From contig NZ_PJMX01000001.1 of NCBI RefSeq assembly GCF_002846415.1, positions 3,224,001 through 3,288,000 of the forward strand: a stretch of DNA of 64,000 bases, read 5' to 3'. Positions 26,699 to 35,051 of this stretch are shown in pieces. The stretch comes from Streptomyces sp. TLI_146. Lineage in GTDB: Bacteria > Actinomycetota > Actinomycetes > Streptomycetales > Streptomycetaceae. The notes under the pieces were generated by a model, which searched no databases, was not told where the DNA came from, and worked only from the letters and a program-made list of their open reading frames with translations. The translations under genes and the position numbers were made by a program. The first letter of the stretch is position 1. Each line of letters begins with the position of its first letter.

Positions 26699-27841
26699 AT
26701 GCGAGCCGTCCGTCTCTCCGTAGTCACCGCCGCCACGACCGTCGCGGCGCTGGCCGCCGTCACGGGCTGCTCGTCGAAGAGCGACTCCAAGAGCGCCGAC
26801 GGTGCCATCCAGGTCACCGCCTCCGACGACGCCTGCAAGCTGTCGAAGACGGAGTTCGCGGCCGGCCACGTGCAGTTCGCCATCGAGAACAAGGGCTCCA
26901 AGATCACCGAGGTCTATCTGCTCTTCCCGGACGACCGGATCGTCGCCGAGCGCGAGAACATCGGCCCGGGCACCAAGCAGAACCTCACCGCCGAGGTGAA
27001 GGCCGGCTCCTACGAGGTCGCCTGCAAGCCCGGCATGAAGGGCAACGGCATCCGCCAGAAGGTCACCGTCACCGGCGGCGCCCAGACCCCCAAGCGCGAC
27101 CCGAAGCTGGACGCGGCCGTCGCCGCCTACCGCACCTATGTGCAGCAGCAGGCCGACGAGACCCTGCCCAAGCTGAAGACCTTCACCGACGCGATCGCCG
27201 CCGGTGACGTCGAGGGCGCGAAGAAGGCGTACGCGCCCTCGCGCATCGGCTGGGAGCGCACCGAGCCGGTCGCGGAGTCCTTCGGCGACATCGACCCGAA
27301 GACGGACGTGCGCGAGGACGGCCTGGAGAAGGGCCAGACCTGGACCGGCTGGCACCGCCTGGAGAAGGCGCTGTGGAAGGACGGGAAGATCGGCGACGAG
27401 GAGAAGAAGCTGGGCGTCCAGCTCTCCACGGACATCGCCGACTGGCAGAAGCGCGTCGGCACCGCCGAGATCACCCCGACCTCCATGGCCAACGGCGCCA
27501 AGGAGCTTCTGGACGAGGTCGCCACCGGCAAGGTCACCGGCGAGGAAGAGCGCTACAGCCACACCGACCTGGTCGACTTCAAGGCCAACGTCGAGGGTGC
27601 CCAGAAGGCGTACGAGCTGCTCAAGCCGGTCGCCTCGAAGAACGACCCGGCGCTGACCGCCGAGCTCGACAAGCAGTTCACGGCGATCGAGGCCCAGCTC
27701 GACAAGTACCGCACCGACAAGAACTCCTACGAGTTCACCTCGTACGACAAGGTCGGCGAGGGCGACCGCAAGCAGCTGTCCGACGGCGTGAACGCGCTCA
27801 GCGAGCCGCTCTCCAAGCTCGCCGCCGCCGTCGCCAAGTAA
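26699..27841 (+). CDS. efeO: Iron uptake system lipoprotein EfeO
   Basis: 380 residues from ATG 26699. Lipobox AVTGC, then an N-terminal cupredoxin-like domain (about 35-125, AIQVTASDDACKLSKTEF, VYLLFPDDRIVAERENIGPG, with a Cys in YEVACKPGM), then the C-terminal M75 peptidase-like helical domain with the conserved metal motif HRLE (His219-Glu222, in GWHRLEKALW). It binds iron outside the membrane and delivers it to EfeU. First gene of efeO-efeB-efeU here, an order common in Actinobacteria. Confidence 0.95.
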   Translation: MRAVRLSVVTAATTVAALAAVTGCSSKSDSKSADGAIQVTASDDACKLSKTEFAAGHVQFAIENKGSKITEVYLLFPDDRIVAERENIGPGTKQNLTAEVKAGSYEVACKPGMKGNGIRQKVTVTGGAQTPKRDPKLDAAVAAYRTYVQQQADETLPKLKTFTDAIAAGDVEGAKKAYAPSRIGWERTEPVAESFGDIDPKTDVREDGLEKGQTWTGWHRLEKALWKDGKIGDEEKKLGVQLSTDIADWQKRVGTAEITPTSMANGAKELLDEVATGKVTGEEERYSHTDLVDFKANVEGAQKAYELLKPVASKNDPALTAELDKQFTAIEAQLDKYRTDKNSYEFTSYDKVGEGDRKQLSDGVNALSEPLSKLAAAVAK

Positions 27842-27875
27842 CACCGCACGCAGACAGAACAGGAGGGAATCCGCC

Positions 27876-29165
27876 ATGAGCGACACGACCGACGCCGGCG
27901 CCGGCACCACCGACGCCGCCGGGGGCGCCACGTCCTCGGCCCCGTCCCGCCGTTCCCTGCTCGGCTGGGGCGGTGCGGGCCTGGCGCTCGGCGCCGCCGC
28001 GGCCGGCGGTGCCGTCGCCGCGGTGCGCGGTGACGGCGACGACGCGGTGCCCGCCGCCGAGACCGGCGCGGCCGTGCCGTTCTACGGCGCCCACCAGGCC
28101 GGTATCGCGACCGCGGTCCAGGACCGGCTGCACTTCGCCGCGTTCGACGTGACCACCAAGGACCGCGGCGAGCTGATCAAGCTCCTCAAGGACTGGACGG
28201 CCGCGGCCGCGCGGATGACCGCGGGCCAGACGGTCGGCGAGGGCGCCTATGGCGGCCTCGCGGAGGCGCCGCCGGACGACACGGGCGAGGCGCTCGGCCT
28301 CAAGCCGTCCCGGCTCACCCTGACGATCGGCTTCGGCCCCTCGCTGTTCGCCAAGGGCCGCTTCGGCCTGGAGGGCAAGCGGCCGGAGGCGCTGGTCGAC
28401 ATCCCGAAGTTCCCCGGCGACAACCTCGATCCCGCCCGCAGCGACGGCGATCTGTGCGTCCAGGCGTGCGCGGACGACCCGCAGGTGGCGGTGCACGCGA
28501 TCCGCAACCTGGCCCGGATCGGCATGGGCAAGACCGCCATCCGCTGGTCGCAGCTGGGCTTCGGCAAGACGTCCTCGACGACGCCGGACGCCCAGACCCC
28601 GCGCAACATGATGGGCTTCAAGGACGGCACCCGGAACGTCTCGGGCACCGACACCGCCGCCCTGGCCAAGCACGTCTGGGTCGGCGACAAGGACGGCTCG
28701 CCCTGGATGACCGGCGGCTCCTATCTGGTGGCCCGCCGCATCCGGATGCACATCGAGACCTGGGACCGCACCGGCCTCCAGGAGCAGGAGGACGTCTTCG
28801 GGCGCGACAAGGGCGAGGGCGCCCCGGTCGGCAAGGCCAAGGAGCGCGACGAGCCGTTCCTGAAGGCGATGAAGCCGGACGCGCACGTGCGCCTGGCGCA
28901 CCCGGACTCCAACGACGGGGCGACGATCCTGCGCCGCGGCTACTCCTTCACGGACGGCACGGACGGCCTCGGCCGTCTCGACGCGGGGCTCTTCTTCCTC
29001 GCCTACCAGCGCGACGTCCGCAAGGGCTTCCTGCCGGTACAGCGCAGCCTGGCGCGCAACGACGCGCTCAACGAGTACATCCAGCACGTGAGTTCGGCGA
29101 TTTTCGCCGTCCCGCCGGGCGTCCGCGACAAGGACGACTGGTGGGGCCGGGCACTGTTCAGCTGA
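27876..29165 (+). CDS. efeB: Deferrochelatase/peroxidase EfeB (Dyp-type), Tat-exported
   Basis: 429 residues from ATG 27876 with AGGAGGG upstream. A twin-arginine signal (SRRSLLGWGG, about 25-55) predicts folded, heme-loaded export. Dyp-type peroxidase marks: GFKDGTRN (catalytic Asp250) and the later proximal-His region RLAHPDSNDGATILRRGYS, then the FLAYQRD segment and RNDALNEYIQHVSSAIF. EfeB is reported to release iron from heme or oxidise Fe2+ for EfeU. It lies between efeO and efeU and is surely cotranscribed. With heme uptake genes next door, a role in stripping heme iron is attractive. Confidence 0.95.
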   Translation: MSDTTDAGAGTTDAAGGATSSAPSRRSLLGWGGAGLALGAAAAGGAVAAVRGDGDDAVPAAETGAAVPFYGAHQAGIATAVQDRLHFAAFDVTTKDRGELIKLLKDWTAAAARMTAGQTVGEGAYGGLAEAPPDDTGEALGLKPSRLTLTIGFGPSLFAKGRFGLEGKRPEALVDIPKFPGDNLDPARSDGDLCVQACADDPQVAVHAIRNLARIGMGKTAIRWSQLGFGKTSSTTPDAQTPRNMMGFKDGTRNVSGTDTAALAKHVWVGDKDGSPWMTGGSYLVARRIRMHIETWDRTGLQEQEDVFGRDKGEGAPVGKAKERDEPFLKAMKPDAHVRLAHPDSNDGATILRRGYSFTDGTDGLGRLDAGLFFLAYQRDVRKGFLPVQRSLARNDALNEYIQHVSSAIFAVPPGVRDKDDWWGRALFS

Positions 29166-29190
29166 TCGGCCGAGGGCTGAGGGGAAACTA

Positions 29191-30186
29191 ATGTTCGGCA
29201 ATTACCTGATCGGCCTGCGCGAGGGTCTTGAAGCCAGTCTGGTCGTCTGCATCCTCGTCGCGTACCTGGTCAAGACGGGTCACCGCGAGGCGCTGCGGCC
29301 GATCTGGATCGGCATCTCCGTCGCCGTCCTGGTGGCGCTGGGCTTCGGCGCGGGCCTGGAGTTCGGCTCGCAGGAGATGACGTTCAAGGCGCAGGAGGCG
29401 CTCGGCGGCTCGCTGTCGGTCGTCGCGGTCTGCCTGGTGACCTGGATGGTCTTCTGGATGCGGCGCACCGCGCGGTTCCTGAAGTCCGAGCTCCAGGGCA
29501 AGCTGGACGCGGCGCTGCGGCTCGGCACCGGCGCCCTGGTCGCGACCGCCTTCCTGGCGGTGGGCCGGGAGGGCCTGGAGACCTCGCTGTTCGTCTGGAC
29601 GTCGGTGCACGCGGCCGGGTCCGACAGCGGCAACACCGACCCGCTGATCGGCGCGCTCCTCGGGCTCGCCACCGCGGTGTTCCTGGGCTGGCTCTTCTAC
29701 CGGGGCGCGCTGAAGATCAACCTGGCGAAGTTCTTCACCTGGACCGGCGCGATGCTGGTCGTGGTGGCGGCGGGCGTCCTCGCGTACGGCGTGCACGACC
29801 TGCAGGAAGCCGACTTCGTCCCGGGCATCAAGAACCTGGCGTTCGACATCAGCTCCACGATCCCGCCGGACAGCTGGTACGGCACGGTCCTCAAGGGCGT
29901 CCTCAACTTCCAGCCCGACCCGACGGTCCTTCAGGTCACGGTGTGGGCGCTGTACCTCATCCCCACGCTCGCACTGTTCTTCGCCCCGGTAGGGTTCGCG
30001 AAGTCCGTGAGGAGCTCCGCTCCCACGGTGGCGGCCAAGAAGGACGAGGGGCAGAAGGCAGTCCATGAGCAGGGTGAGTCGGCTGACGGCGGCGCTCGCG
30101 GCGGTGACCGTACTGACGGTGACGGCGAGCGGCTGCGTGACGGTGCACGGCGAGCGGGAAGTAGTACCGTCGGCGACCAGGGCTGA
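29191..30186 (+). CDS. efeU: Ferrous/ferric iron permease EfeU (FTR1 family)
   Basis: 331 residues from ATG 29191. Seven-helix FTR1/OFeT permease with both REGLE motifs, REGLEASL (Arg10-Glu14) and REGLETSL (Arg126-Glu130), that bind iron. The membrane part ends near residue 273 (LFFAPVGFAKSV). A hydrophilic tail of about 55 residues rich in Gly, Asp and Arg follows, and its last 122 bases of code overlap the signal peptide of the next lipoprotein gene in another frame. The overlap suggests that the tail is a recent extension or of little importance. Confidence 0.95.
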   Translation: MFGNYLIGLREGLEASLVVCILVAYLVKTGHREALRPIWIGISVAVLVALGFGAGLEFGSQEMTFKAQEALGGSLSVVAVCLVTWMVFWMRRTARFLKSELQGKLDAALRLGTGALVATAFLAVGREGLETSLFVWTSVHAAGSDSGNTDPLIGALLGLATAVFLGWLFYRGALKINLAKFFTWTGAMLVVVAAGVLAYGVHDLQEADFVPGIKNLAFDISSTIPPDSWYGTVLKGVLNFQPDPTVLQVTVWALYLIPTLALFFAPVGFAKSVRSSAPTVAAKKDEGQKAVHEQGESADGGARGGDRTDGDGERLRDGARRAGSSTVGDQG

Positions 30187-31048
30187 GGCCGCACAGGCGC
30201 TCAGGGACTTCACGGACGCGTACAACAAGGCCGACAAGGCCTTCGACCCGGCCCTCGACGCGGGCCGGGTCACCGGTCCGCTCGGGGCGGTCAACCAGGC
30301 GGGCCTGAAGGCCCGGCACGTCACCAACCCGGGTGGCAACCCGCAGCATGTGCCGCTGGAGCTGACGGACGCGAAGTTCGCGATACCCCGGAAGGCGGGC
30401 TGGCCGCGCTGGTTCGTGGCCGACACCGACTCCAACCGCGACAAGGACTCCGGCCCGGACGACACGCGCTGGCTGCTGGTGTTCGTACGCGGCGGGGCCG
30501 GCGACGTCTGGAAGGTCGCCCACCTCTCGGTCCTTGCCCCCAAGGACGTCCCGGTCTTCACGGCCGACAAGGACGGCTTCGCCGAGCCGGTACGGCCGGA
30601 CGAGGCGGGGCTGGCGGTGGCGCCGAAGGATCTGAGCGAGCAGTACGTGGCGTATCTGCGCACCGGCCGCCCCGAGACGTTCGCACCCGGCCCGCACACC
30701 ACGCTCTGGCGCGAGGAGCGCAAGAAGAACGCGGTACTGCCCGGGCTGTCCACCCAGTACGTGGACCAGCCGCTGAACGGCGGCGACTTCGCACCGCTCG
30801 GGCTGCGGACGCGGGAGGGGGGCGCGCTCGTCTTCTTCGGCACGCGCCACTTCGAGCGGCAGACTGCGGCGAAGGGGGTGCGTCTGAACATCAACGCGGA
30901 TGTCCGTGCGCTGATGACGGGCGAGGCCCGGTCCACCGTGACGAAGGAGCGGGTGTCGGACGACGCGGCGGTGGTGCCGGCGGTGGGGCGGGGGCCGGTG
31001 GTCGTGATCAACCGGCTTCAGGGCTTGGTGTCGGCCAAGGGCGAATAG
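30065..31048 (+). CDS. Lipoprotein of unknown function downstream of efeU
   Basis: 327 residues from ATG 30065, inside the end of efeU. A clear lipoprotein signal (MSRVSRLTAALAAVTVLTV, then TASGC) supports this start even though it overlaps efeU by 122 bases. The body (AEAAQALRDFTDAYNKADKAFD, then KARHVTNPGG, IPRKAGWPRWFVADTD) has no motif I can assign to an enzyme; it may belong to an actinobacterial surface lipoprotein domain family of unknown function. Its position may mean it is read with the efe operon. Confidence 0.85.
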   Translation: MSRVSRLTAALAAVTVLTVTASGCVTVHGEREVVPSATRAEAAQALRDFTDAYNKADKAFDPALDAGRVTGPLGAVNQAGLKARHVTNPGGNPQHVPLELTDAKFAIPRKAGWPRWFVADTDSNRDKDSGPDDTRWLLVFVRGGAGDVWKVAHLSVLAPKDVPVFTADKDGFAEPVRPDEAGLAVAPKDLSEQYVAYLRTGRPETFAPGPHTTLWREERKKNAVLPGLSTQYVDQPLNGGDFAPLGLRTREGGALVFFGTRHFERQTAAKGVRLNINADVRALMTGEARSTVTKERVSDDAAVVPAVGRGPVVVINRLQGLVSAKGE

Positions 31049-31057
31049 GGTTTCGCG

Positions 31058-31366
31058 TTCGCCTGCGGCCCGGTGGCGGGTTGCGCGCGCAGTTCCCCGC
31101 GCCCCTGTTTTGGCCCGGCCTTTGTCTGCGGGTTGGTGGCGGGCTGGTCGCGCAGTTCCCCGCGCCCCTAAAAGCGCCCCTCCGGGCCGCCCAGGGGATT
31201 GCCGCGCAGCGGCATCTAAGGGGCGCGGGGAACTGCGCGAGCAACCGGCCACGGTCCGCAGCCGAAAGAGGGTTTAGGGGCGCGGGGAACTGCGCGATCA
31301 GTTGGGGACGGCCCGCAGACGAACACCGGCCAAAAAGGGGCCCACCGGCCCGCAGACGAAAGCGCG
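31058..31366. repeat. Cluster of dispersed inverted-repeat elements (site 6)
   Basis: Largest cluster of the window, filling the 329-base gap between convergent genes. In order: a left half (about 31066-31106), a full palindrome (about 31132-31265), a right half (about 31275-31325) and a fragment (CCCACCGGCCCGCAGACGAA, 31340-31359). Left and right arms vary slightly, showing the copies are not identical duplicates. Confidence 0.85.
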
Positions 31367-31377
31367 CCCGCAAGGGG

Positions 31378-32112
31378 CTACCGGCCCAGCGGCCAAGCCA
31401 CCGCGTGCGCGTCGCCCGCCCCGTGCCGGGCACACGCGTCCGTGAGGGCCTCAAGGAGGGTCAAGGGGTCGGGCAAACCGTGCTCCGGCCCCCGTACCCA
31501 CGCCACCTCATGATCGCCGGGCAGCCGGGCCGGCGGCACCAGGACGTAGCTGCCCCGGCAGTGCCACCGCAGCCCCGGATGCTCGTCCATCGTCTCGGGA
31601 TGGCAGTCCAGCTCGCACGGCCACCACTCGTCCTCGTCCTCCGGCGTCCCCCGCGTCGCCGTGAAGAACAGCATCCGGGCCTGGTCGCCGACGCCGCCGG
31701 ACTCGGCCACCGGGCCGACGTCGACGCCCTCGGCGAGCAGCCGCTCCAGGGCCTCGCGGCCCGCTTCGAGGGGGACGTCCAGGACGTCGTGGACCATGCC
31801 CGTCGCCGTGATGAAGTTCGCCTCGGGCTGGCCCTGCGCCCAGCGCTCGATCTGGGCGCGGTCGGTGGTCGACTGCGTCTGCCAGGCGAACGAGACCGGA
31901 TGGCGCGCCGGGGTCGGACAGCCCACGCGCTCACAGGAACAGCGGTATCCGGCGGGGTACGCGGCCGGGGCGATGGGAAGCTTCGCGGCGGCGACGGCGA
32001 GCAGCAGGGCGAGGCGGCCCTCGTCCGCGCCGGGGGCGTCCTTGGGACGCCTGCGCAGCCAGCGGGACAGCTTGCTCTGCGAGCTGCCGGAACGCCCGTA
32101 CTCCGCGCCCAT
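31378..32112 (-). CDS. Prim-Pol-like domain protein (bifunctional DNA primase/polymerase family)
   Basis: 244 residues from ATG 32112. The pattern of a reduced archaeo-eukaryotic primase (Prim-Pol) domain is seen: YRCSCERVGCPTPARHPVSFAWQTQST (about 56-82, with four Cys/His that may bind zinc), TATGMVHDVLDVPLEAGREAL and a late LRWHCRGSYVLVPPA. Only a weak acidic motif (HDVLDVP) stands where Prim-Pol enzymes carry DxD, so catalytic activity is doubtful. No helicase or plasmid gene is near. I recall similar stand-alone chromosomal proteins in many streptomycetes. Confidence 0.75.
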   Translation of the reverse strand: MGAEYGRSGSSQSKLSRWLRRRPKDAPGADEGRLALLLAVAAAKLPIAPAAYPAGYRCSCERVGCPTPARHPVSFAWQTQSTTDRAQIERWAQGQPEANFITATGMVHDVLDVPLEAGREALERLLAEGVDVGPVAESGGVGDQARMLFFTATRGTPEDEDEWWPCELDCHPETMDEHPGLRWHCRGSYVLVPPARLPGDHEVAWVRGPEHGLPDPLTLLEALTDACARHGAGDAHAVAWPLGR

Positions 32113-32206
32113 CTATCCCCTCACCTCACCGTTGCCCCGCGAGAACCTTCCCCCATGCTCCCACCATCCTGCGCCTCCCGAGGCCGTACCCCCCAACCGG
32201 GGGCGC

Positions 32207-32812
32207 TCAGCGAGGGGCGAGTCCGCGCAGGGCGTATTCGACGACGGTGTCCGCGTACGCGTGGGTGAGCGGCAGGGTGCGCAGCAGCCAGCGGTGCGAG
32301 AGGGGGCCGACCAGCAGTTCCAGGGCGGTGCGCGGGTCGACGTCGGCCCGCACCTCGCCCGCGTCCTGGGCGGACCGCAGCCGGTCCACGTACAGCTTCA
32401 GCTGCGGCTCCAGGAGGTTCTGTACGAAAGCGGCGGCGAGCTCCGGGTCGATGATGCCCTCCGCGGCGAGCGCCCGGTACGGGGCCTCGGTCGCGGTGTC
32501 GTTGAGCTCGTCGACGGTGGCGCGCAGCACCAGCTTGAGGTCGGCCTCCAGGTCACCGGTGTCGGGCAGGGCCACCTCGCCCTGGATCGCCTGGTGGCTG
32601 AGGTCGACGAACGCCTCAAGCAGGACCGCCGCCTTGGAGGGCCACCAGCGGTAGATCGTCTGCTTGCCGACCCCGGCGCGGGCGGCGATGCCCTCGATGG
32701 TGGTCTTCGGGTACCCGGCCTCGCCGACGAGGGAGAGCGCCGCGTCGTAGATCGCGCGCCGCGAGCGCTCGCTGCGGCGGGTGGAGTCGGGCGCCTGCCC
32801 CTTGTTCGCCAT
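32207..32812 (-). CDS. TetR-family transcriptional regulator
   Basis: 201 residues from ATG 32812. The N-terminal helix-turn-helix is classical: RAIYDAALSLVGEAGYPKTTIEGIAARAGVGKQTIYRWWPSKAAVLLEAF in segments (about 19-68), followed by a TetR_C-type ligand domain (DLEADLKLVLRATVDELN ...). It is divergent from the dimethylarginine hydrolase gene with 189 bases between, and a 15-base inverted repeat (32838-32852) lies 26 bases before its start, a likely self-operator. Its ligand is unknown. Confidence 0.93.
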   Translation of the reverse strand: MANKGQAPDSTRRSERSRRAIYDAALSLVGEAGYPKTTIEGIAARAGVGKQTIYRWWPSKAAVLLEAFVDLSHQAIQGEVALPDTGDLEADLKLVLRATVDELNDTATEAPYRALAAEGIIDPELAAAFVQNLLEPQLKLYVDRLRSAQDAGEVRADVDPRTALELLVGPLSHRWLLRTLPLTHAYADTVVEYALRGLAPR

Positions 32813-32837
32813 GCCGGGATCCTAGCGCCACCGAGGC

Positions 32838-32852
32838 GAAACGTATCGTCTC
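32838..32852. promoter_or_regulatory. Candidate TetR operator
   Basis: GAAACGTATCGTCTC is an imperfect palindrome with arms GAnACG and CGTnTC around TAT. It sits directly upstream of the TetR gene in the divergent promoter region shared with the hydrolase gene. Assignment is by position and symmetry only. Confidence 0.5.
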
Positions 32853-33001
32853 TGTCAAGGGCGCGCGCAGGGCAACAGTGTGTTAAGCGGCGAAAAACAC
32901 CCGGACGGATCACTGCGCGAACGCCGGTCAGGACGCACCATGGGCTGACCACCACCGCTGCTGCGGCGCGTGCAGCCGAAGTCGTCCGTGAGGAGCCCTC
33001 A

Positions 33002-33844
33002 TTGCTCAGTGAGACCCGTGACCTCAGTGCACCCCGAGTCGCCAGACCCCGGCGCTATCTGATGTGCCCACCGGCACACTTCAAGGTCACGTACTCCATC
33101 AACCCCTGGATGGACCCCGCCAAGCCCGTCGACCTGCCGCTCGCCCTCGCCCAGTGGGAGGACCTGCGCGACCGCTACCGGGCGCTCGGCCACACCGTCG
33201 AGCTGCTCGAACCCCGCCCCGACCTGCCCGACATGGTCTTCGCCGCCAACGGGGCGACCGTGATCGACGGCCGGGTCCTCGGCGCCCGCTTCGCCCACCC
33301 GGAACGGGAGGCGGAGGCCGCGGCCCATCTGGACTGGTTCCGCGCCCACGGCTTCACCGAGATCCACGAGCCGGCCCACATCAACGAGGGCGAGGGCGAC
33401 TTCGCCGTCACCGCGTCCTATGTGCTGGCCGGGCGGGGCTTCCGGTCCAGCCCGCTCTCGCACGACGAGGCCCAGGAGTTCTTCGGCCGCCCGGTGATCG
33501 GGCTCGACCTCGTCGACCCGCGCTACTACCACCTGGACACGGCCCTGTGCGTGCTCGACGACTCGGCCGACGAGATCATGTACTACCCGGACGCCTTCTC
33601 GCCCGGCAGCCGGGCCGTGCTCGCGCGGCTGTTCCCGGACGCGGTGATCGCCTCTGCGGAGGATGCGGGGGCGTTGGGGCTGAACGCGGTGAGCGACGGC
33701 CTCCACGTGCTGCTGCCGCAGGGGGCGGTGGGGCTGTTCTCGCCCCTGCGGGAGCGGGGGTTCGTCCCTGTGGGGATGGACCTCGGTGAGCTGCTCAAGG
33801 GCGGGGGCAGCGTGAAGTGCTGCACGCAGGAGCTGCGCGACTAG
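33002..33844 (+). CDS. ddaH: Dimethylarginine dimethylaminohydrolase / amidinotransferase-fold hydrolase
   Basis: 280 residues from TTG 33002, supported by AGGAG at six bases. The beta/alpha propeller of guanidino-modifying enzymes is seen: PRRYLMCPPAHFKVTYSINPWM, MVFAANGATVIDGRV, HINEGEGDF, the catalytic His in PRYYHLDTALCVL and the catalytic Cys near the end in SVKCCTQELRD (Cys273 or 274). Such enzymes turn methylated arginine into citrulline plus dimethylamine, or hydrolyse related guanidines; ornithine-type activities are an alternative. Divergent TetR gene is the probable regulator. Confidence 0.88.
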   Translation: MLSETRDLSAPRVARPRRYLMCPPAHFKVTYSINPWMDPAKPVDLPLALAQWEDLRDRYRALGHTVELLEPRPDLPDMVFAANGATVIDGRVLGARFAHPEREAEAAAHLDWFRAHGFTEIHEPAHINEGEGDFAVTASYVLAGRGFRSSPLSHDEAQEFFGRPVIGLDLVDPRYYHLDTALCVLDDSADEIMYYPDAFSPGSRAVLARLFPDAVIASAEDAGALGLNAVSDGLHVLLPQGAVGLFSPLRERGFVPVGMDLGELLKGGGSVKCCTQELRD

Positions 33845-33855
33845 GCGCGGTGAGT

Positions 33856-34020
33856 CGTCTGCGGACCGTGGGTGGCCGGTCGCGCAGTTCCCCGCGCCCC
33901 TGAAGATGCCGCTGCGCGGCAATCCCTGGGCGCCCCGGAGGGGCGCTTCTAGGGGCGCGGGGCTGTGAATGTGCGGCTCCGCCGCGTGGGCGCGACCAGC
34001 CACCCACCGGCCCGCACCCG
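33856..34020. repeat. Dispersed inverted-repeat element with altered right arm (site 7)
   Basis: Left arm and centre are normal (TTCCCCGCGCCCCT; ATGCCGCTGCGCGGC), but the right arm AGGGGCGCGGGG is broken: about 28 bases (CTGTGAATGTGCGGCTCCGC..., 33962-33990, itself able to form GCGG-CTC-CCGC) replace AACTG before GCGCGACCAGCC resumes. It lies between convergent genes. Confidence 0.8.
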
Positions 34021-34029
34021 CAAAACGAC

Positions 34030-35019
34030 CTACTCGGCCGGAGGCCAAACGTCGCCCCACGACGCGTCCCGGGCCGCCCGGTACAGCGCCCCGTGCCGCT
34101 TCGTCACCGTCTCGCGGCGCAGCACCTCCTCCGCCGTGCACAGGTCGAGCAGCACCTGGCCCTTGCGGATCTGGGGCCGCCGCACGATCCGGTTCACGGC
34201 GGCCCCGGCCGCCCCCCGCACCGCCCCGACATAGCTGAACTTCTCGTCCTCGTACGCCAGTGAGCCGCCCTTGACCTGCCGGTGCAGGGACGAGCGGCTG
34301 ACCCGGGCGGAGAAGTGGCACCAGTCCGTACCCGGCTCGATGGGGCAGGCGGCGCTGTGCGGGCACGGCGCGGCGACGGTGAACCCGGCCGCGATCAGCC
34401 GGTCCCGGGCCTCGATGATCCGGGCGTAGCCGTCCGGGGTGCCGGGCTCCACGATGACCACGGCGCCGGTCGCGGCGCGGGCGGCGGCGTCCACGAGCGC
34501 GCCGCGGTCGTCGGGGGTGAGCTCGTTCAGTACGTACGAGACGGTGACGAGGTCGGTCTCCGGCAGGCTCAGGGCCGAGCCGATCCGGGCCCGCTCCCAG
34601 CGGATCGCGCCGAGGCCCTCGATGCCGGAGGCGTCGGCGAGTTCGCGGCCGATCGCGAGCGCGGGCTCGGCCCAGTCCAGGACCGTGGTCGCGGTGTCCC
34701 ACGCCTCCGCGACCGCCCAGCTCGCCGCGCCGGTGCCGCCGCCGACGTCGGTGTGGGTGGCCGGGGCCCAGTCCGGGACGGCGTCCTGGAGGGCGGCGAG
34801 GGCGGCGCGTACCGCCTCGAAGGTCGCGGGCATCCGGTACGCGGCGTACGCGGCCACGTCGGAGCGGTCGCGCAGCACCGGGGCGTGGGTCTGGGTGTCT
34901 CCCCGGTAGTTGGCGATCAGCCGGTCGACGGCCTGCGCGGCCTGCGACGGCGGCAGCCCGTCGAGCAGCCCGGCGAGGGCGGAACGCAGGACCTGCGGGA
35001 CGGGGACGTTCTCGTTCAC
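34030..35019 (-). CDS. Rsm22-type small ribosomal subunit methyltransferase-like protein
   Basis: 329 residues. SAM-binding motif HTDVGGGTGAASWAV (about 88-102) is followed by DWAEPALAIGREL, the motif VSYVLNEL and VIVEPGTPDGYARI. A cysteine/histidine cluster, CPHSAACPIEPGTDWCHFS (about 217-235), matches the Fe-S or metal site described for Rsm22 proteins, which act in (mito)ribosome small-subunit assembly. The C-terminus has the family pattern KFSYVGAVR ... RIVRRPQIRKGQVLLDLC. Probably cytoplasmic, acting on rRNA or ribosome assembly; the exact target is unknown. Confidence 0.9.
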   Translation of the reverse strand: MNENVPVPQVLRSALAGLLDGLPPSQAAQAVDRLIANYRGDTQTHAPVLRDRSDVAAYAAYRMPATFEAVRAALAALQDAVPDWAPATHTDVGGGTGAASWAVAEAWDTATTVLDWAEPALAIGRELADASGIEGLGAIRWERARIGSALSLPETDLVTVSYVLNELTPDDRGALVDAAARAATGAVVIVEPGTPDGYARIIEARDRLIAAGFTVAAPCPHSAACPIEPGTDWCHFSARVSRSSLHRQVKGGSLAYEDEKFSYVGAVRGAAGAAVNRIVRRPQIRKGQVLLDLCTAEEVLRRETVTKRHGALYRAARDASWGDVWPPAE

Positions 35020-35051
35020 CCGGGGATTCTACGGGGGGAGCCGGGGACGGC

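Noticed and set aside
31058..31366. Repeat cluster as a CRISPR array
   Set aside because: The units are inverted, differ in length and have no uniform spacers; no cas gene is near.
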